From assembly GCA_023544645.1 (NCBI GenBank), contig JAMJFO010000032.1:1-38881 (forward strand): DNA of 38,881 bases. Reading direction: 5' to 3'. Within the stretch, counting starts at the first letter, position 1, and each line of letters opens with the position of its first letter. This document shows, piece after piece, positions 17,001-25,944 of this stretch. The notes beneath the pieces are model-generated. The model worked only from the letters and a program-made list of their open reading frames with translations. It did no database searches and had not been told where the DNA came from. The stretch is from Desulfobulbaceae bacterium. GTDB lineage: Bacteria > Desulfobacterota > Desulfobulbia > Desulfobulbales > Desulfobulbaceae. Both the position numbers and the translations under genes were made by a program.

Positions 17001-17966
17001 ATGTTGGTTAAAACAATTCTGGCGGCGGATATCGGCGGCACCAACAGCCGCTTCGCCCATTTCACGACCGGGAACGGGTCATCCCTGGAGATGGTCGAGA
17101 CAAAATGGCTGCCCACTACCGAGGCTGAATCTTTTGTGCAATTGCTCGAACAGCTTCGTGACAGTAGTTTCACACTGTCACCGGACAAGGCCGACATAGC
17201 GGTCATCGCCGCGGCCGGGCCGGTTGAGCATAACTCCTATTGCGCTCCGCCATATATTTCCTGGGATATCGATCTGGGCAGAGATCGATCTGGGAAACTC
17301 CCCGACAATTCGTATCTGATTAATGATTTTGTCGCCCAGGCTTATGCCTGCAGATCACCGGTCGGGCTATCGGCTCGTGCTATCCTTCCAGGGAAAATTG
17401 TGGAGGATGGGGTTATTGGAGTCCTCGGGGCCGGCACTGCGCTTGGCAAAGCCATGCTGGTTCCGGTTCCCGGTCAGGGCTATCTGGCGCTGCCTTCCGA
17501 AGGGGGGCATGCCGCTTTTCCTTTTGTTTCGTCCGAGGAATTCTCTTTTCGAAAGTTTTATCAGGAAAAAAGTGGCCGGCAGCACATTACCGGCAACTTG
17601 GTGGTTTCCGGCCGGGGCCTCCATTACCTCCACTGGTTTCTTTCCGGCGAGGAGCTGGAACCGCGGGAAGTGACCGCCCGATTTACCCCGGAATCCGAAA
17701 CCCTGGCTTGGGCCGCGAGATTTTATGGCCGGGCCTGCCGGGACTTTGCCCTTGAGGTCCTGGCCCTTGGCGGACTGTATATTGCCGGTGGAGTCGCCGC
17801 CGGAAATCCGGAAATTCTCACGCACGAAAATTTTCAGAAAGAGTTTTTGAATTCACCTACCATGGGGCATCTTCTGGCTGAGATCCCCGTTTTTCTCATC
17901 GATAACCAGGACAGCGGGCTCTGGGGCGCTGCTTTTCATGGCCAACAGATTCTCCAGAAAGGATAA
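17001..17966 (+). CDS. glk: Glucokinase
   Basis: A cytosolic sugar kinase of the proteobacterial Glk (ROK-independent) family, about 321 residues. The phosphate-binding motif is ADIGGTNSRFAHF, followed by INDFVAQAYA, the GVIGVLGAGTALGKAML loop, PSEGGHAAFPF and a C-terminal GGLYIAGGVA segment. It phosphorylates glucose released by the glucan-degrading enzymes downstream. ATG 17001 has a suitable AAGGA 11 bases upstream; an in-frame ATG at 16992 is too close to it. It is closely spaced with gnd and the TVP38 gene. Confidence 0.93.
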   Translation: MLVKTILAADIGGTNSRFAHFTTGNGSSLEMVETKWLPTTEAESFVQLLEQLRDSSFTLSPDKADIAVIAAAGPVEHNSYCAPPYISWDIDLGRDRSGKLPDNSYLINDFVAQAYACRSPVGLSARAILPGKIVEDGVIGVLGAGTALGKAMLVPVPGQGYLALPSEGGHAAFPFVSSEEFSFRKFYQEKSGRQHITGNLVVSGRGLHYLHWFLSGEELEPREVTARFTPESETLAWAARFYGRACRDFALEVLALGGLYIAGGVAAGNPEILTHENFQKEFLNSPTMGHLLAEIPVFLIDNQDSGLWGAAFHGQQILQKG

Positions 17967-17972
17967 ATAATT

Positions 17973-18707
17973 ATGGCAGAGAAGAAGAGCAGAAACATTA
18001 TTCAAAAGATCGGCATTGGTTGTATCATCATCCTCGGGATTATCGCCTTCCGTTATTTCGATCTGGGGCAATATCTTTCCCTGGATTATCTCAAGGCCTC
18101 GCAGGCGAAGTTCCAGGCTCTCTATCTTGAGCACCGCGTCCTTGTTATCGCAGCTTACATGGGAATCTACGTCGTGGTCACCGCCCTTTCGCTGCCGGGG
18201 GCCGCGGTGATGACCCTGGCCGGAGGCGCACTGTTCGGTTTCATCCTCGGCACGGTGGTGGTCTCGTTTGCCAGTACCATCGGGGCAACCCTGGCCTGCG
18301 TGGTATCCCGCTTTCTGCTGCGGGACTGGGTGCAGAACAAGTTTGCCAAACGGCTTGAGAAAATCAACCAGGGCATCGAAAAAGAAGGAGCTTTTTATCT
18401 TTTTTCCCTGCGGTTGGTGCCGGTTTTCCCTTTTTTCGTCATTAACCTTGCCATGGGACTCACCGGGATGCGGCTGTTCACCTTTTTCTGGGTATCGCAG
18501 GTCGGCATGCTCCCCGGCACCATGGTGTATGTCAATGCCGGCAAGGAACTGGCCCAGATCGACTCTCTGTCGGGAATCATGTCGCCGGGGGTCTTGATTT
18601 CCTTTGCCATACTTGGCCTTTTCCCGATCACCGCGAAGAAGCTGCTGGCTTTTTACAAGAGGAAATTAAAGCCGGTTTCGGCGCAGAACGATATCGAACC
18701 TTCATAA
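17973..18707 (+). CDS. TVP38/TMEM64-family (VTT/DedA-like) inner-membrane protein
   Basis: A 244-residue membrane protein with an N-terminal helix (residues 11-28) and a VTT domain: YVVVTALSLPGAAVMTLAGG, the GFILGTVVVSFASTIGATLAC segment, FSLRLVPVFPFFVINLAMGL and the QVGMLPGTMVYVNAGKEL motif. The F-x-x-R-x-x-P core is present. Members are implicated in lipid or small-molecule movement across membranes. AAAGGA lies upstream of the ATG, six bases after glk. Its next neighbour is a MerA-like disulfide reductase, a recurrent pairing. Confidence 0.87.
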   Translation: MAEKKSRNIIQKIGIGCIIILGIIAFRYFDLGQYLSLDYLKASQAKFQALYLEHRVLVIAAYMGIYVVVTALSLPGAAVMTLAGGALFGFILGTVVVSFASTIGATLACVVSRFLLRDWVQNKFAKRLEKINQGIEKEGAFYLFSLRLVPVFPFFVINLAMGLTGMRLFTFFWVSQVGMLPGTMVYVNAGKELAQIDSLSGIMSPGVLISFAILGLFPITAKKLLAFYKRKLKPVSAQNDIEPS

Positions 18708-18732
18708 CATCCAGGACATACAGGAGAACAAA

Positions 18733-20217
18733 ATGGCAGACTATGATTATGACATCGGCATTATCGGCGGCGGCGCGGCTGGACTTACCGTGGCCTCCGG
18801 GGCGGCTCAGCTTGGCGCCAAAACCCTTTTGATCGAAAAGGAAGAAGCTCTGGGCGGCGACTGCCTCCATTACGGCTGCGTGCCGAGCAAGACCCTGATC
18901 AAGACCGCCCATGTCTACCATCTCATGAAAAACGGGCCGCGCTTCGGACTCCCGGCCCTGTCGCCGCCGCCGGTGGACTTTCGGGAGGTTTCAGCTCGTA
19001 TCCGCTCGGTGATCGGGGTTATCCAGGAGCACGATTCGGTGGCGCGCTTCTGCGCGCTTGGCGTTAAGGTTGAGTTTGGCGATCCCCGGTTCAGTGACGA
19101 ACATGCCGTTTCCCTGGGCGGGAAATCCTTTTCCGCCCGTACCTGGCTCATTGCCACCGGATCGTCCGCGGCGGCGCCGCCGGTGGAAGGCCTCGACGCC
19201 ACACCTTACCTGACCAATCGCGATATCTTTTATCTCGATAAACTCCCCGGTTCGCTGATCGTGCTCGGCGCCGGCCCTATTGCCGTTGAAATGGCCCAGG
19301 CCTTCTGCCGGCTCGGCACGAAGGTGACGGTGATCCAGCGCAGCGGCCAGATCCTGAGCAAGGAAGACAAGAATATGGCGGATATCGTCAAACAGGAGCT
19401 TGAGAGAGAGGGCGTATCGTTTCAGATGAACGCTTCGGTGGTCCGGGTTGCTGATCTTGGCCGTGAACGTGAGGTGGTGATCAAAAACGAGGCAGGTGAA
19501 ACCCAGACCCTCAGGGCTGAAGCGATCCTGGTGGCGCTGGGTCGTTCTCCCAACGTGGCCGGACTAGGGCTGGAAGAAATAGATGTCCCTTTCGATAACA
19601 AGGGGATCAAGGTAAATGATCGGCTTCGCACCAGTCACAAGCATATCTATGCTGCCGGTGATGTCATCGGCGGCTACCAGTTTACCCATGTGGCCGGGTA
19701 TGAGGGAGGTGTTGTGCTGAGCAACGCTGTTTTTCATCTACCGAAGAAAGTGGATTACACCCATGTGCCTTGGTGCACCTATACCCATCCGGAACTGGCC
19801 AGCATCGGCATGAACGAGAAAAGCGCCCAAAAGGCCGGCATCGACTATTCGGTCTGGAGCGAAGAGTTCCAGGGCAATGATCGTGCTCTTGCCGAGGGAG
19901 AGAGTGTCGGCCGGATCAAAATGCTGCTGGATAAAAAGGAAAAACCCCTCGGCATCCAGATCCTCGGCCCCCAGGCCGGCGATCTCTTAAGCGAGTGGGT
20001 CGCTATCATGAACGGCGGGGTGGGGCTATCGAAAATCGCATCAAGCATCCACCCGTATCCGACGCTTGCTGAAATCAATAAAAGAGTGGTGGGCGACGTT
20101 TTCGCACCAAAAATTTTTTCCAGTACGATCAAAAAAGGCCTCAAATTTTTCTTCAGTTTCAAAGGCCGTGCCTGCACCTGCGGTGAGGATGTTGCCTGCG
20201 ACGAGGAGGTGAAATGA
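18733..20217 (+). CDS. FAD-dependent pyridine nucleotide-disulfide oxidoreductase (MerA/Lpd-like)
   Basis: A 494-residue flavoprotein. FAD motif GGGAAGLTVASGAAQLG, redox-active disulfide CLHYGC followed by VPSKTLIKTA, NAD(P) motif GAGPIAVEMAQ, and the YAAGDVIGGYQFTHVAGYEG motif are intact, with a dimerisation domain containing SIHPYPTLAE. It lacks the HMA domain and SCC tail of MerA; instead the C-terminus has CTCGEDVACDEE, a Cys-rich tail. The substrate is unknown, and a mercuric reductase label would be over-specific. It is coupled to the TVP38 gene upstream and overlaps the SDR gene by four bases (ATGA). Confidence 0.85.
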   Translation: MADYDYDIGIIGGGAAGLTVASGAAQLGAKTLLIEKEEALGGDCLHYGCVPSKTLIKTAHVYHLMKNGPRFGLPALSPPPVDFREVSARIRSVIGVIQEHDSVARFCALGVKVEFGDPRFSDEHAVSLGGKSFSARTWLIATGSSAAAPPVEGLDATPYLTNRDIFYLDKLPGSLIVLGAGPIAVEMAQAFCRLGTKVTVIQRSGQILSKEDKNMADIVKQELEREGVSFQMNASVVRVADLGREREVVIKNEAGETQTLRAEAILVALGRSPNVAGLGLEEIDVPFDNKGIKVNDRLRTSHKHIYAAGDVIGGYQFTHVAGYEGGVVLSNAVFHLPKKVDYTHVPWCTYTHPELASIGMNEKSAQKAGIDYSVWSEEFQGNDRALAEGESVGRIKMLLDKKEKPLGIQILGPQAGDLLSEWVAIMNGGVGLSKIASSIHPYPTLAEINKRVVGDVFAPKIFSSTIKKGLKFFFSFKGRACTCGEDVACDEEVK

Positions 20218-21038
20218 CCGCGAATCATTCTTCCGGCGAGAAAATCCTGGCCGGTCAAACCGCCATTGTCACCGGTTCAAGCTCCGGCATCGGTGCCGGT
20301 ATTGCCAGGGAGCTGGGGGCAGCCGGGGCCAATGTGGTGGTGAATTATGCCGGCAACCGGGAGGGAGCTGATGGAGTTGTCCGCCGGATAACCGAAGGCG
20401 GCGGCCGAGCTATTGCCGTCCAGGCCGATGTCAGCCGTGAAGAAGATGTCGCCGTTATGTTCAGAAAGTCAATCAGCACCTATGGCAGCGTCGATATCCT
20501 GGTCAGCAATGCAGGGGTGCAGAAAGATGCCCCGTTTGTCGATATGACCATCGACCAATGGAACAGAGTTATCGGCATTAACCTGACCGGCGCCTTTCTG
20601 TGCGCCCGGGAGGCGGCAAGGGAGTTTATCCGGCGCGGGCCGGTCCCGGAACGTTCCAGCGCCCTTGGGAAAATAATCTTTATCAGCTCCGTCCATGAGA
20701 TCATCCCCTGGGCCGGGCATGTGAACTACGCCGCCTCTAAAGGCGGAGTCATGCTGTTCATGAAAAGTATTGCCCAGGAATTGGGGCCTCAAAAAATCCG
20801 GGTCAACAGTATCGCCCCGGGGGCAATCAAAACCCCGATCAACAGGTCGGCCTGGGAAACGTCCGAAGCTGAGGCAGACCTTCTGACCTTGATACCTTAT
20901 AAACGAGTAGGCGAGCCGGTGGACATTGCCCGGACAGCGGTCTGGCTTGCCTCCGATGCTTCCGATTACGTGCATGGCACAAGTCTCGTGGTTGACGGCG
21001 GCATGACCCTCTATCCCGGTTTTGCGGCCGGGGGATAG
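20214..21038 (+). CDS. Short-chain dehydrogenase/reductase, glucose 1-dehydrogenase-like
   Basis: A 274-residue SDR. The cofactor motif is TGSSSGIGAGI, followed by NAGVQKDAPF, a catalytic Ser in FISSVHEIIPWAG, the YAASK motif and PGAIKTPINRS, with a C-terminal SLVVDGGMTLYPG. The whole resembles NAD(P)-dependent glucose 1-dehydrogenases. Glucose oxidation fits the surrounding sugar genes, but SDR substrates cannot be read from sequence with confidence. The start codon overlaps the stop of the upstream flavoprotein (ATGA), so translation is coupled. Confidence 0.85.
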   Translation: MTANHSSGEKILAGQTAIVTGSSSGIGAGIARELGAAGANVVVNYAGNREGADGVVRRITEGGGRAIAVQADVSREEDVAVMFRKSISTYGSVDILVSNAGVQKDAPFVDMTIDQWNRVIGINLTGAFLCAREAAREFIRRGPVPERSSALGKIIFISSVHEIIPWAGHVNYAASKGGVMLFMKSIAQELGPQKIRVNSIAPGAIKTPINRSAWETSEAEADLLTLIPYKRVGEPVDIARTAVWLASDASDYVHGTSLVVDGGMTLYPGFAAGG

Positions 21039-21145
21039 TAAACGTTCAGCAGCACCACACCTTCGGGTGATCAGTCAGGCTTACGTACACCGGGTACGCG
21101 GCGCTCGGCTGCTTGCCCGAAATCACGGCACTGCTGAACGTTTAC
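21038..21145. repeat. Palindromic intergenic element after the SDR gene
   Basis: A perfect 15-base inverted repeat, GTAAACGTTCAGCAG (21038-21052) and its complement at 21131-21145, encloses about 78 bases with CTTACGTACACCGGGTACGC. That core resembles the one in the element at 15350-15467. It could act as a bidirectional terminator or a REP/MITE-like sequence. Confidence 0.75.
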
Positions 21146-21237
21146 GAGGGAGATTCCTGTTTCGCATCTGGATGGCATCCAATTTCCCGTGCCGGCAACG
21201 AAAATACAGTTAATCAACTTGATCAGAGGTGCACACC

Positions 21238-23934
21238 ATGTTGGGAATGAAAAAAAAACGCAATCAGGAACAGAAACGTCTCGAAGCGCAGCGGCTCAAA
21301 AAAGAAGACTGGCGGCTCTGGGGACCATACCTGAGTGAACGGGCCTGGGGCACGGTACGGGAGGACTACAGTCCTGCCGGCGAGGCCTGGGAATATTTCG
21401 ACCACGAGCAGGCCCGCTCCCGCGCCTATCGCTGGAGTGAAGACGGTCTGGGAGGCATATGCGACGCCGGGCAACGGCTGTGCCTGGCCGTATCGCTCTG
21501 GAACGGGAGCGATCCCATTCTCAAGGAGCGCATGTTCGGGCTCACCGGCAATCAGGGGAATCACGGCGAAGACGTCAAGGAATGCTTTTTTTATCTGGAC
21601 GCCACCCCCAGCCACAGCCTTCTCAAATACCTTTACAAATATCCGCATGCGCCCTTTCCCTACTCTTCCCTTGTTGCAGAAAACAGAGGCCGTTCACGCA
21701 CCGACCCGCCGTTTGGCATCATCGACACCGGAGTTTTTGAGGAAAACCGTTACTGGGACGTGGAAATTACCTATGCCAAGGAATCCCCGGAGACCATTTT
21801 CGCCCGGATAAAGGTCAGTAACCGGGGGCCGGAGGCCGCTACTCTGCACCTGCTGCCGAATCTCTGGTTCCGGAATACCTGGTCCTGGGGAGATGCGGAG
21901 CAAGGCGAAAAACCGCGCCTGCAATTAGCCGATGCGGGGAGGGCTGCCTGGGCTGTTGAAGCAAAGCATCAAACGCTTGGCAGTTATTTTCTCTATGGCG
22001 GGCAAAAGGCGAAAAGCCTGTTTACCGATAACGAAACGAATATGGCGCGGCTTTTCGGCGCAGCCAATCCTTCGCCATATGCAAAGGATGCCTTTCATCG
22101 ATTGCTTATCCAGGGAGAACAGGAGGCGGTCAACCCGGCCCAAACGGGGACCAAATTCGCCGCCTGGCATGAGATTACCTGCGGCCCTGGTGAAGAGAGC
22201 ATCGTGGAACTGGTTCTGACGCACCAGGCCGACAAGGAGCCCTTCTCCCGCGGCAACTCCATCTTTACTGCTCGACAACAGGAAGCAGACGACTTTTATG
22301 CTGCATCGGCTCCCGGTGCGGGTCGTGAAGACGCCATGATTTTTCGGCAGGCCATGGCCGGGATGATCTGGGGCAAGCAGTTTTATAATTTTGATGTCAA
22401 TCGCTGGCTGGCCGGCGACCAGCTTCCTCCTCCCGAAGAGCGTAGGCAGGGGCGCAACCGGAGCTGGCGGCATTTGCAGGCCGCCGACATAATTTCCATG
22501 CCCGACAGCTGGGAGTATCCCTGGTTCGCCGCCTGGGACCTGGCGTATCACTGCATGGTGTTTGCCCACCTTGATGTGGATTTCGCCAAGGACCAGATCG
22601 AATTGCTCCTCAGCCATCGCTATCTGCATCCCAACGGTCAGATCCCTGCCTATGAATGGGCCTTTGGCGATGTCAATCCACCGATTCATGCGGTGGCCGC
22701 TTTAAAGGTCTTTCGCGCTGATCGCAAACAGAACGGAGTCGGAGATCTCCACTATCTGCGCCGAGTCTTTAACAAACTGATCATGAACTACACCTGGTGG
22801 TTGAATCGAAAAGACAGCGATGGCTTGAACGTGTTCGAGGGCGGTTTCATGGGGCTGGACAATATCTCCGTTTATGACCGTTCCCGGCCGCTGCCGCCGG
22901 GGTTCAGCCTGAAACAGGCCGACGCCACCGGCTGGATGGCCATGTTCGCGCTGAACATGACGGCCATGGCCCTTGAACTGGCGCAGGAGCAGGGTGAGTA
23001 CGAGGACATGGCCATCCAGTGCTACCGGCAATTTCTGGCAATCGCCAATTCCATCGCCGGACATACACCAAACAAGCTCTCTCTTTGGGACCCGGTAGAC
23101 GGTTTTTTCAAGGATCTTCTCATCACCCCGGATGGCGAGTGTCACCGTATCGATGTCTATTCCTATGTCGGAGTTATCCCCCTGTTTGCCACGGAAATCG
23201 TGGCCCCGGCTATCCTCGAAAAGACCCCCAGGTTCAAAGCCCTGCTGGAAGACCATAAGGGCGGCATGTTCGACGGCCATACTATTTGCGCCTGTCCGTT
23301 CACGACCAATGAACATGGTGAACGACTGCTCGCCCTGGTCGACCATACTATGATTCGACATATTCTCAGGCGGCTTCTCGACGGGAATGAATTTTTTTCC
23401 GATCATGGTATCCGCGGACTCAGCCGAATTCATACCGAGAAACATCCATTGCATGACCTGCCCGGTGTGGGTCAGGCTTTTATTGAATATGAACCGGGAG
23501 AATCGCAATCCGGTCTTTTCGGCGGCAACTCAAATTGGCGGGGCCCGGTGTGGATGCCGATCAACTATTCCATTCTCCAGGCTTTGACCAAGTTTTATCG
23601 TTATCTCGGCCCCAATTTCACGGTGACGATTCCGGGAATGGCGGAGGAGGAATTGAACCTGCGGCAAGTTGCCAACGTACTCGCCGAGCGCCTGATCGAC
23701 ATATCCCGTCGGGACGAAAAGAGCAGAGTTCCCGGCCTGCCCGCGGAAAGCCCTTTTCAGGCCGATCCCTACTGGCGGGAACTGCGGCTCTTCCATGAAT
23801 ATTTCCACGGTGAGACCGGCCTCGGATTAGGGGCTTCGCACCAGACCGGCTGGACCGGCCTGGTGGCCAACCTTATCAAACGCCGATATGAACTACAGGT
23901 TGAGGGCAAAAAGTTGATGCCGGGGACAGAATGA
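21238..23934 (+). CDS. GH63-family glucosidase-like glycoside hydrolase
   Basis: About 898 residues, the usual length for the bacterial GH63-like group related to mannosyl-oligosaccharide glucosidase. The N-terminal domain has WGPYLSERAWGTVREDYSP, ARSRAYRWSEDGLGGICD and EDVKECFFYLDATPSHS. The (alpha/alpha)6 domain has YPWFAAWDLAYHCMVFAHLD, GDVNPPIHAVAALKVF, FEGGFMGLDNISVYDR and GNSNWRGPVWMPINYSILQ. Expected to release glucose from alpha-glucans or glucosides in the cytosol; no signal peptide is seen. ATG 21238 is chosen because CAGAGG lies eight bases upstream. The last codons (KKLMPGTE and the stop) come from the dispersed repeat at 23913-24006, so the native C-terminus was replaced. A broken second copy is at 34186-34629. 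Confidence 0.88.
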   Translation: MLGMKKKRNQEQKRLEAQRLKKEDWRLWGPYLSERAWGTVREDYSPAGEAWEYFDHEQARSRAYRWSEDGLGGICDAGQRLCLAVSLWNGSDPILKERMFGLTGNQGNHGEDVKECFFYLDATPSHSLLKYLYKYPHAPFPYSSLVAENRGRSRTDPPFGIIDTGVFEENRYWDVEITYAKESPETIFARIKVSNRGPEAATLHLLPNLWFRNTWSWGDAEQGEKPRLQLADAGRAAWAVEAKHQTLGSYFLYGGQKAKSLFTDNETNMARLFGAANPSPYAKDAFHRLLIQGEQEAVNPAQTGTKFAAWHEITCGPGEESIVELVLTHQADKEPFSRGNSIFTARQQEADDFYAASAPGAGREDAMIFRQAMAGMIWGKQFYNFDVNRWLAGDQLPPPEERRQGRNRSWRHLQAADIISMPDSWEYPWFAAWDLAYHCMVFAHLDVDFAKDQIELLLSHRYLHPNGQIPAYEWAFGDVNPPIHAVAALKVFRADRKQNGVGDLHYLRRVFNKLIMNYTWWLNRKDSDGLNVFEGGFMGLDNISVYDRSRPLPPGFSLKQADATGWMAMFALNMTAMALELAQEQGEYEDMAIQCYRQFLAIANSIAGHTPNKLSLWDPVDGFFKDLLITPDGECHRIDVYSYVGVIPLFATEIVAPAILEKTPRFKALLEDHKGGMFDGHTICACPFTTNEHGERLLALVDHTMIRHILRRLLDGNEFFSDHGIRGLSRIHTEKHPLHDLPGVGQAFIEYEPGESQSGLFGGNSNWRGPVWMPINYSILQALTKFYRYLGPNFTVTIPGMAEEELNLRQVANVLAERLIDISRRDEKSRVPGLPAESPFQADPYWRELRLFHEYFHGETGLGLGASHQTGWTGLVANLIKRRYELQVEGKKLMPGTE
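23534..23907. repeat. 374-bp perfect direct repeat, left copy
   Basis: By eye identical, base for base, to 34235-34608, 10,701 bases away in the same orientation. It covers the last part of the GH63-like gene, from ATTGGCGGGGCC to TTGAGGGC. Sequence on both sides is clearly diverged between copies, so this block has been recently copied or homogenised. Confidence 0.9.
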
Positions 23935-24006
23935 TTTTCACTCAAATACCGTGAAAAAAATTCAGTCCTTTGTATCGTAAAAATTAAATCAGTCTCCCGG
24001 GGTATT
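23913..24006. repeat. GGGGACAG-type dispersed repeat, copy 1
   Basis: Starts GTTGATGCCGGGGACAGAAT, continues with a CTCAAATACCGTGAAAAAAATT segment, and ends near AATTAAATCAGTCTCCCGGG. It matches copies at 34668-34807 and 36955-37092, but lacks their left arm (GACTGATTTCGA...CTTATC). The facing GGGGACAGAAT and ATTCAGTCC arms resemble REP sequences associated with Y1-type transposases. The GH63 stop codon lies inside it. Confidence 0.8.
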
Positions 24007-24024
24007 TGAGTTCATGATAGGAAT

Positions 24025-24327
24025 ATAAAATTAAACGAAACGATCCTTTGCGAAGAGCAGAGATATGAACTGGCCTGCAATTATTATTCAGGCACCGTGT
24101 ATCCGACCGGATACAACTATCTGCAAAGCTTTGCCAAGGATCTTTTCCCACAGTTCACATACAGTGCCGGTGGTATACGGGTTCAAAAAACCATTGCCGA
24201 CATCAATGGCGAAAATACCACCCTGATACTTTACGAAGTCCTGGAATCTCCTGTTCGGTTTATGCTCGAACTGCAGCACAAGAATTTGATAATTCTGTAT
24301 GGGGAAAGTGATGAAGTAATTGACTAA
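24025..24327 (+). pseudogene. Truncated copy of the glycogen-debranching enzyme gene
   Basis: The frame IKLNETI, then LCEEQRYELACNYYSGTVYP, TGYNYLQSFAKDLFP and so on matches the N-terminal region of the intact gene at 34815-36770 at roughly 90% or better. An in-frame deletion equivalent to 177 bases (59 codons) joins two GAAACGATC repeats that in the intact gene lie at 34833 and 35010. The homology stops at about 24276 and the frame ends at 24327, losing more than 500 residues. The ATG is also out of frame. Not expected to make an active enzyme. Confidence 0.88.
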
Positions 24328-24517
24328 ACAAACTGGCTACCTTTATCATGTTTCTGCCCTCTCTGGTGTTTGTGATGTTTTTTTGGTTGGCGCTAAAAAT
24401 CTACACCACATTTCACCAGGAGGGTATTCAGTGAAAAACTATTTTGGACAAGAGTGATTGATTCTATTGAATTTTCTGTTTCTGGATAAACACTAATTAA
24501 TGACAGGAGCGAATGGC

Positions 24518-25789
24518 ATGACAAATTCAAATGACAATAGGGTGAAAGCGGACTTGCGAACGGCGCAGAACAGGATGCTTCCCGAAGTCGAAAAAAAATC
24601 GGTAGAGTGGAGAGAATCGGGCCTTATTGAGACCCTGGCCGGCAGCCCGGAAGAGCTGCGAGCCCTGTTCTTTGCCGTCAGACAGAAACTGTTCGACCTC
24701 CTGCATATTTCTGCCTCCAATCGGAATGATTGGCACATGGGGATAACCGATTCCGGTAAAAGGACAATCGAAATGATGGTGAATGCCTTCTGCGCCCCGG
24801 AAGAGGGGAAAAACGTGGTGGTGAACACCGAAAACTATGTTGCCTTCAATAAGTTCTCGGCTGTCAATGCCTTGGCGACCCAGAAAGGTGTTGAATTTGA
24901 ATGGCCCTTTGATATCGCTCTCGGCCGAGCTTTGACGGTGAATTCAGAAAGCGAGTTTGAAAAAGCCAGACAATGCCTCGGCGACAACGGCGTGGAAGTG
25001 TTGTGGATCGCCTGGAACAGCACCTCCACAGGGGTGAGGGAACGGGTGGAGAGGCTGGTTGAGTTTCGCAACGCCAACGGCAGCCCCACCCTGATCGTGG
25101 CCGACGCCGCCTCACTCAGTCTTTTTACCCAGGCCTGGCAGGAGATTCCAGCAGCCAATCTGCCGGATTCCTTCTACTTCTCTCTGCGCAAACAAGGGCT
25201 GCCCTATGAAGGGCCCCAGGATGAAGCGAATCAGGCGAAAAACTCCGGAGCGGTATTTGTCTTTAACGACCGGGCCAGAGCGCGCGCCCAGGTAATCGGG
25301 GCCAAACCGGTTTACGACCTCCCGTCTCTTGAAGAGATGGTCAGAGGAGAGATCACCACAGGGGAACAGCGCCGGAACCATGTACATCACCTGCTCAAGC
25401 TGCGCTGCGCGCTTGATCTTTTCGCGGCCGACGCCGGGAGTCGGCTGGCCGCCAATGACGAAGTTCGCCGGACCTTTCAAGAGGCCGTAATCAACGCTTT
25501 TGCCAGCCGCGGCAAGCTTGGTCGCCTTGGCTTTGCGTTGCTCGCCGACACGGAGGCCCAGTCCGAGACCTCCTATATCGTCGAGGTGCCCGACGGTGTT
25601 TCCACAACCGAAATCATCAACGATCTCAAGACAAAGGGTGTTGAGATCTCCAAGAATATGCATCCAAAACTCGACAGCAAGAAGTTGATCCGCTTTGCAT
25701 GCTACCCCGGCAACCAAAAAGAAGAGGTCCATGCCCTTATCGAGGGGCTGGCCGAATGTGTGGAACATCAGGGCAAGGCACTTGCCTGA
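24518..25789 (+). CDS. PLP-dependent class V aminotransferase-like enzyme
   Basis: About 423 residues with the fold-type I, class V layout. Segments include HMGITDSGKRTIEMMVNAF, VNTENYVAFNKFSAVN, EVLWIAWNSTSTGVRERVE (the substrate/PLP region), LIVADAASLSLF with the PLP-binding Asp, and FYFSLRKQGLPYEGPQ, whose Lys is the likely Schiff-base residue. The C-terminal small domain has SYIVEVPDGVSTTEIINDLKT. Closest in feel to phosphoserine aminotransferase-like proteins, but the substrate is not readable. ATG 24518 follows AGGAG; an upstream in-frame ATG (24500) lacks a site. It is the first intact gene of the block between the two GH63/debranching copies. Confidence 0.75.
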   Translation: MTNSNDNRVKADLRTAQNRMLPEVEKKSVEWRESGLIETLAGSPEELRALFFAVRQKLFDLLHISASNRNDWHMGITDSGKRTIEMMVNAFCAPEEGKNVVVNTENYVAFNKFSAVNALATQKGVEFEWPFDIALGRALTVNSESEFEKARQCLGDNGVEVLWIAWNSTSTGVRERVERLVEFRNANGSPTLIVADAASLSLFTQAWQEIPAANLPDSFYFSLRKQGLPYEGPQDEANQAKNSGAVFVFNDRARARAQVIGAKPVYDLPSLEEMVRGEITTGEQRRNHVHHLLKLRCALDLFAADAGSRLAANDEVRRTFQEAVINAFASRGKLGRLGFALLADTEAQSETSYIVEVPDGVSTTEIINDLKTKGVEISKNMHPKLDSKKLIRFACYPGNQKEEVHALIEGLAECVEHQGKALA

Positions 25790-25944
25790 TATTCGCCTGT
25801 GGCGGGTGACAGACACCATTCACTTCAAAGCTTTGAAGAGGAACTCACATCGGATGACGAAAAGGACTGTGCGCCATAGAGACCATTGCCAGACTGCTCA
25901 AAACATGCGGGGGAGCCAATCCGCCACTCTACGAGGTCGCTCTC

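Noticed and set aside
21925-23508. Long minus-strand frames (about 254 and 268 residues) opposite the GH63 gene
   Set aside because: Shadows of a strongly coding + strand gene; no motifs of their own.
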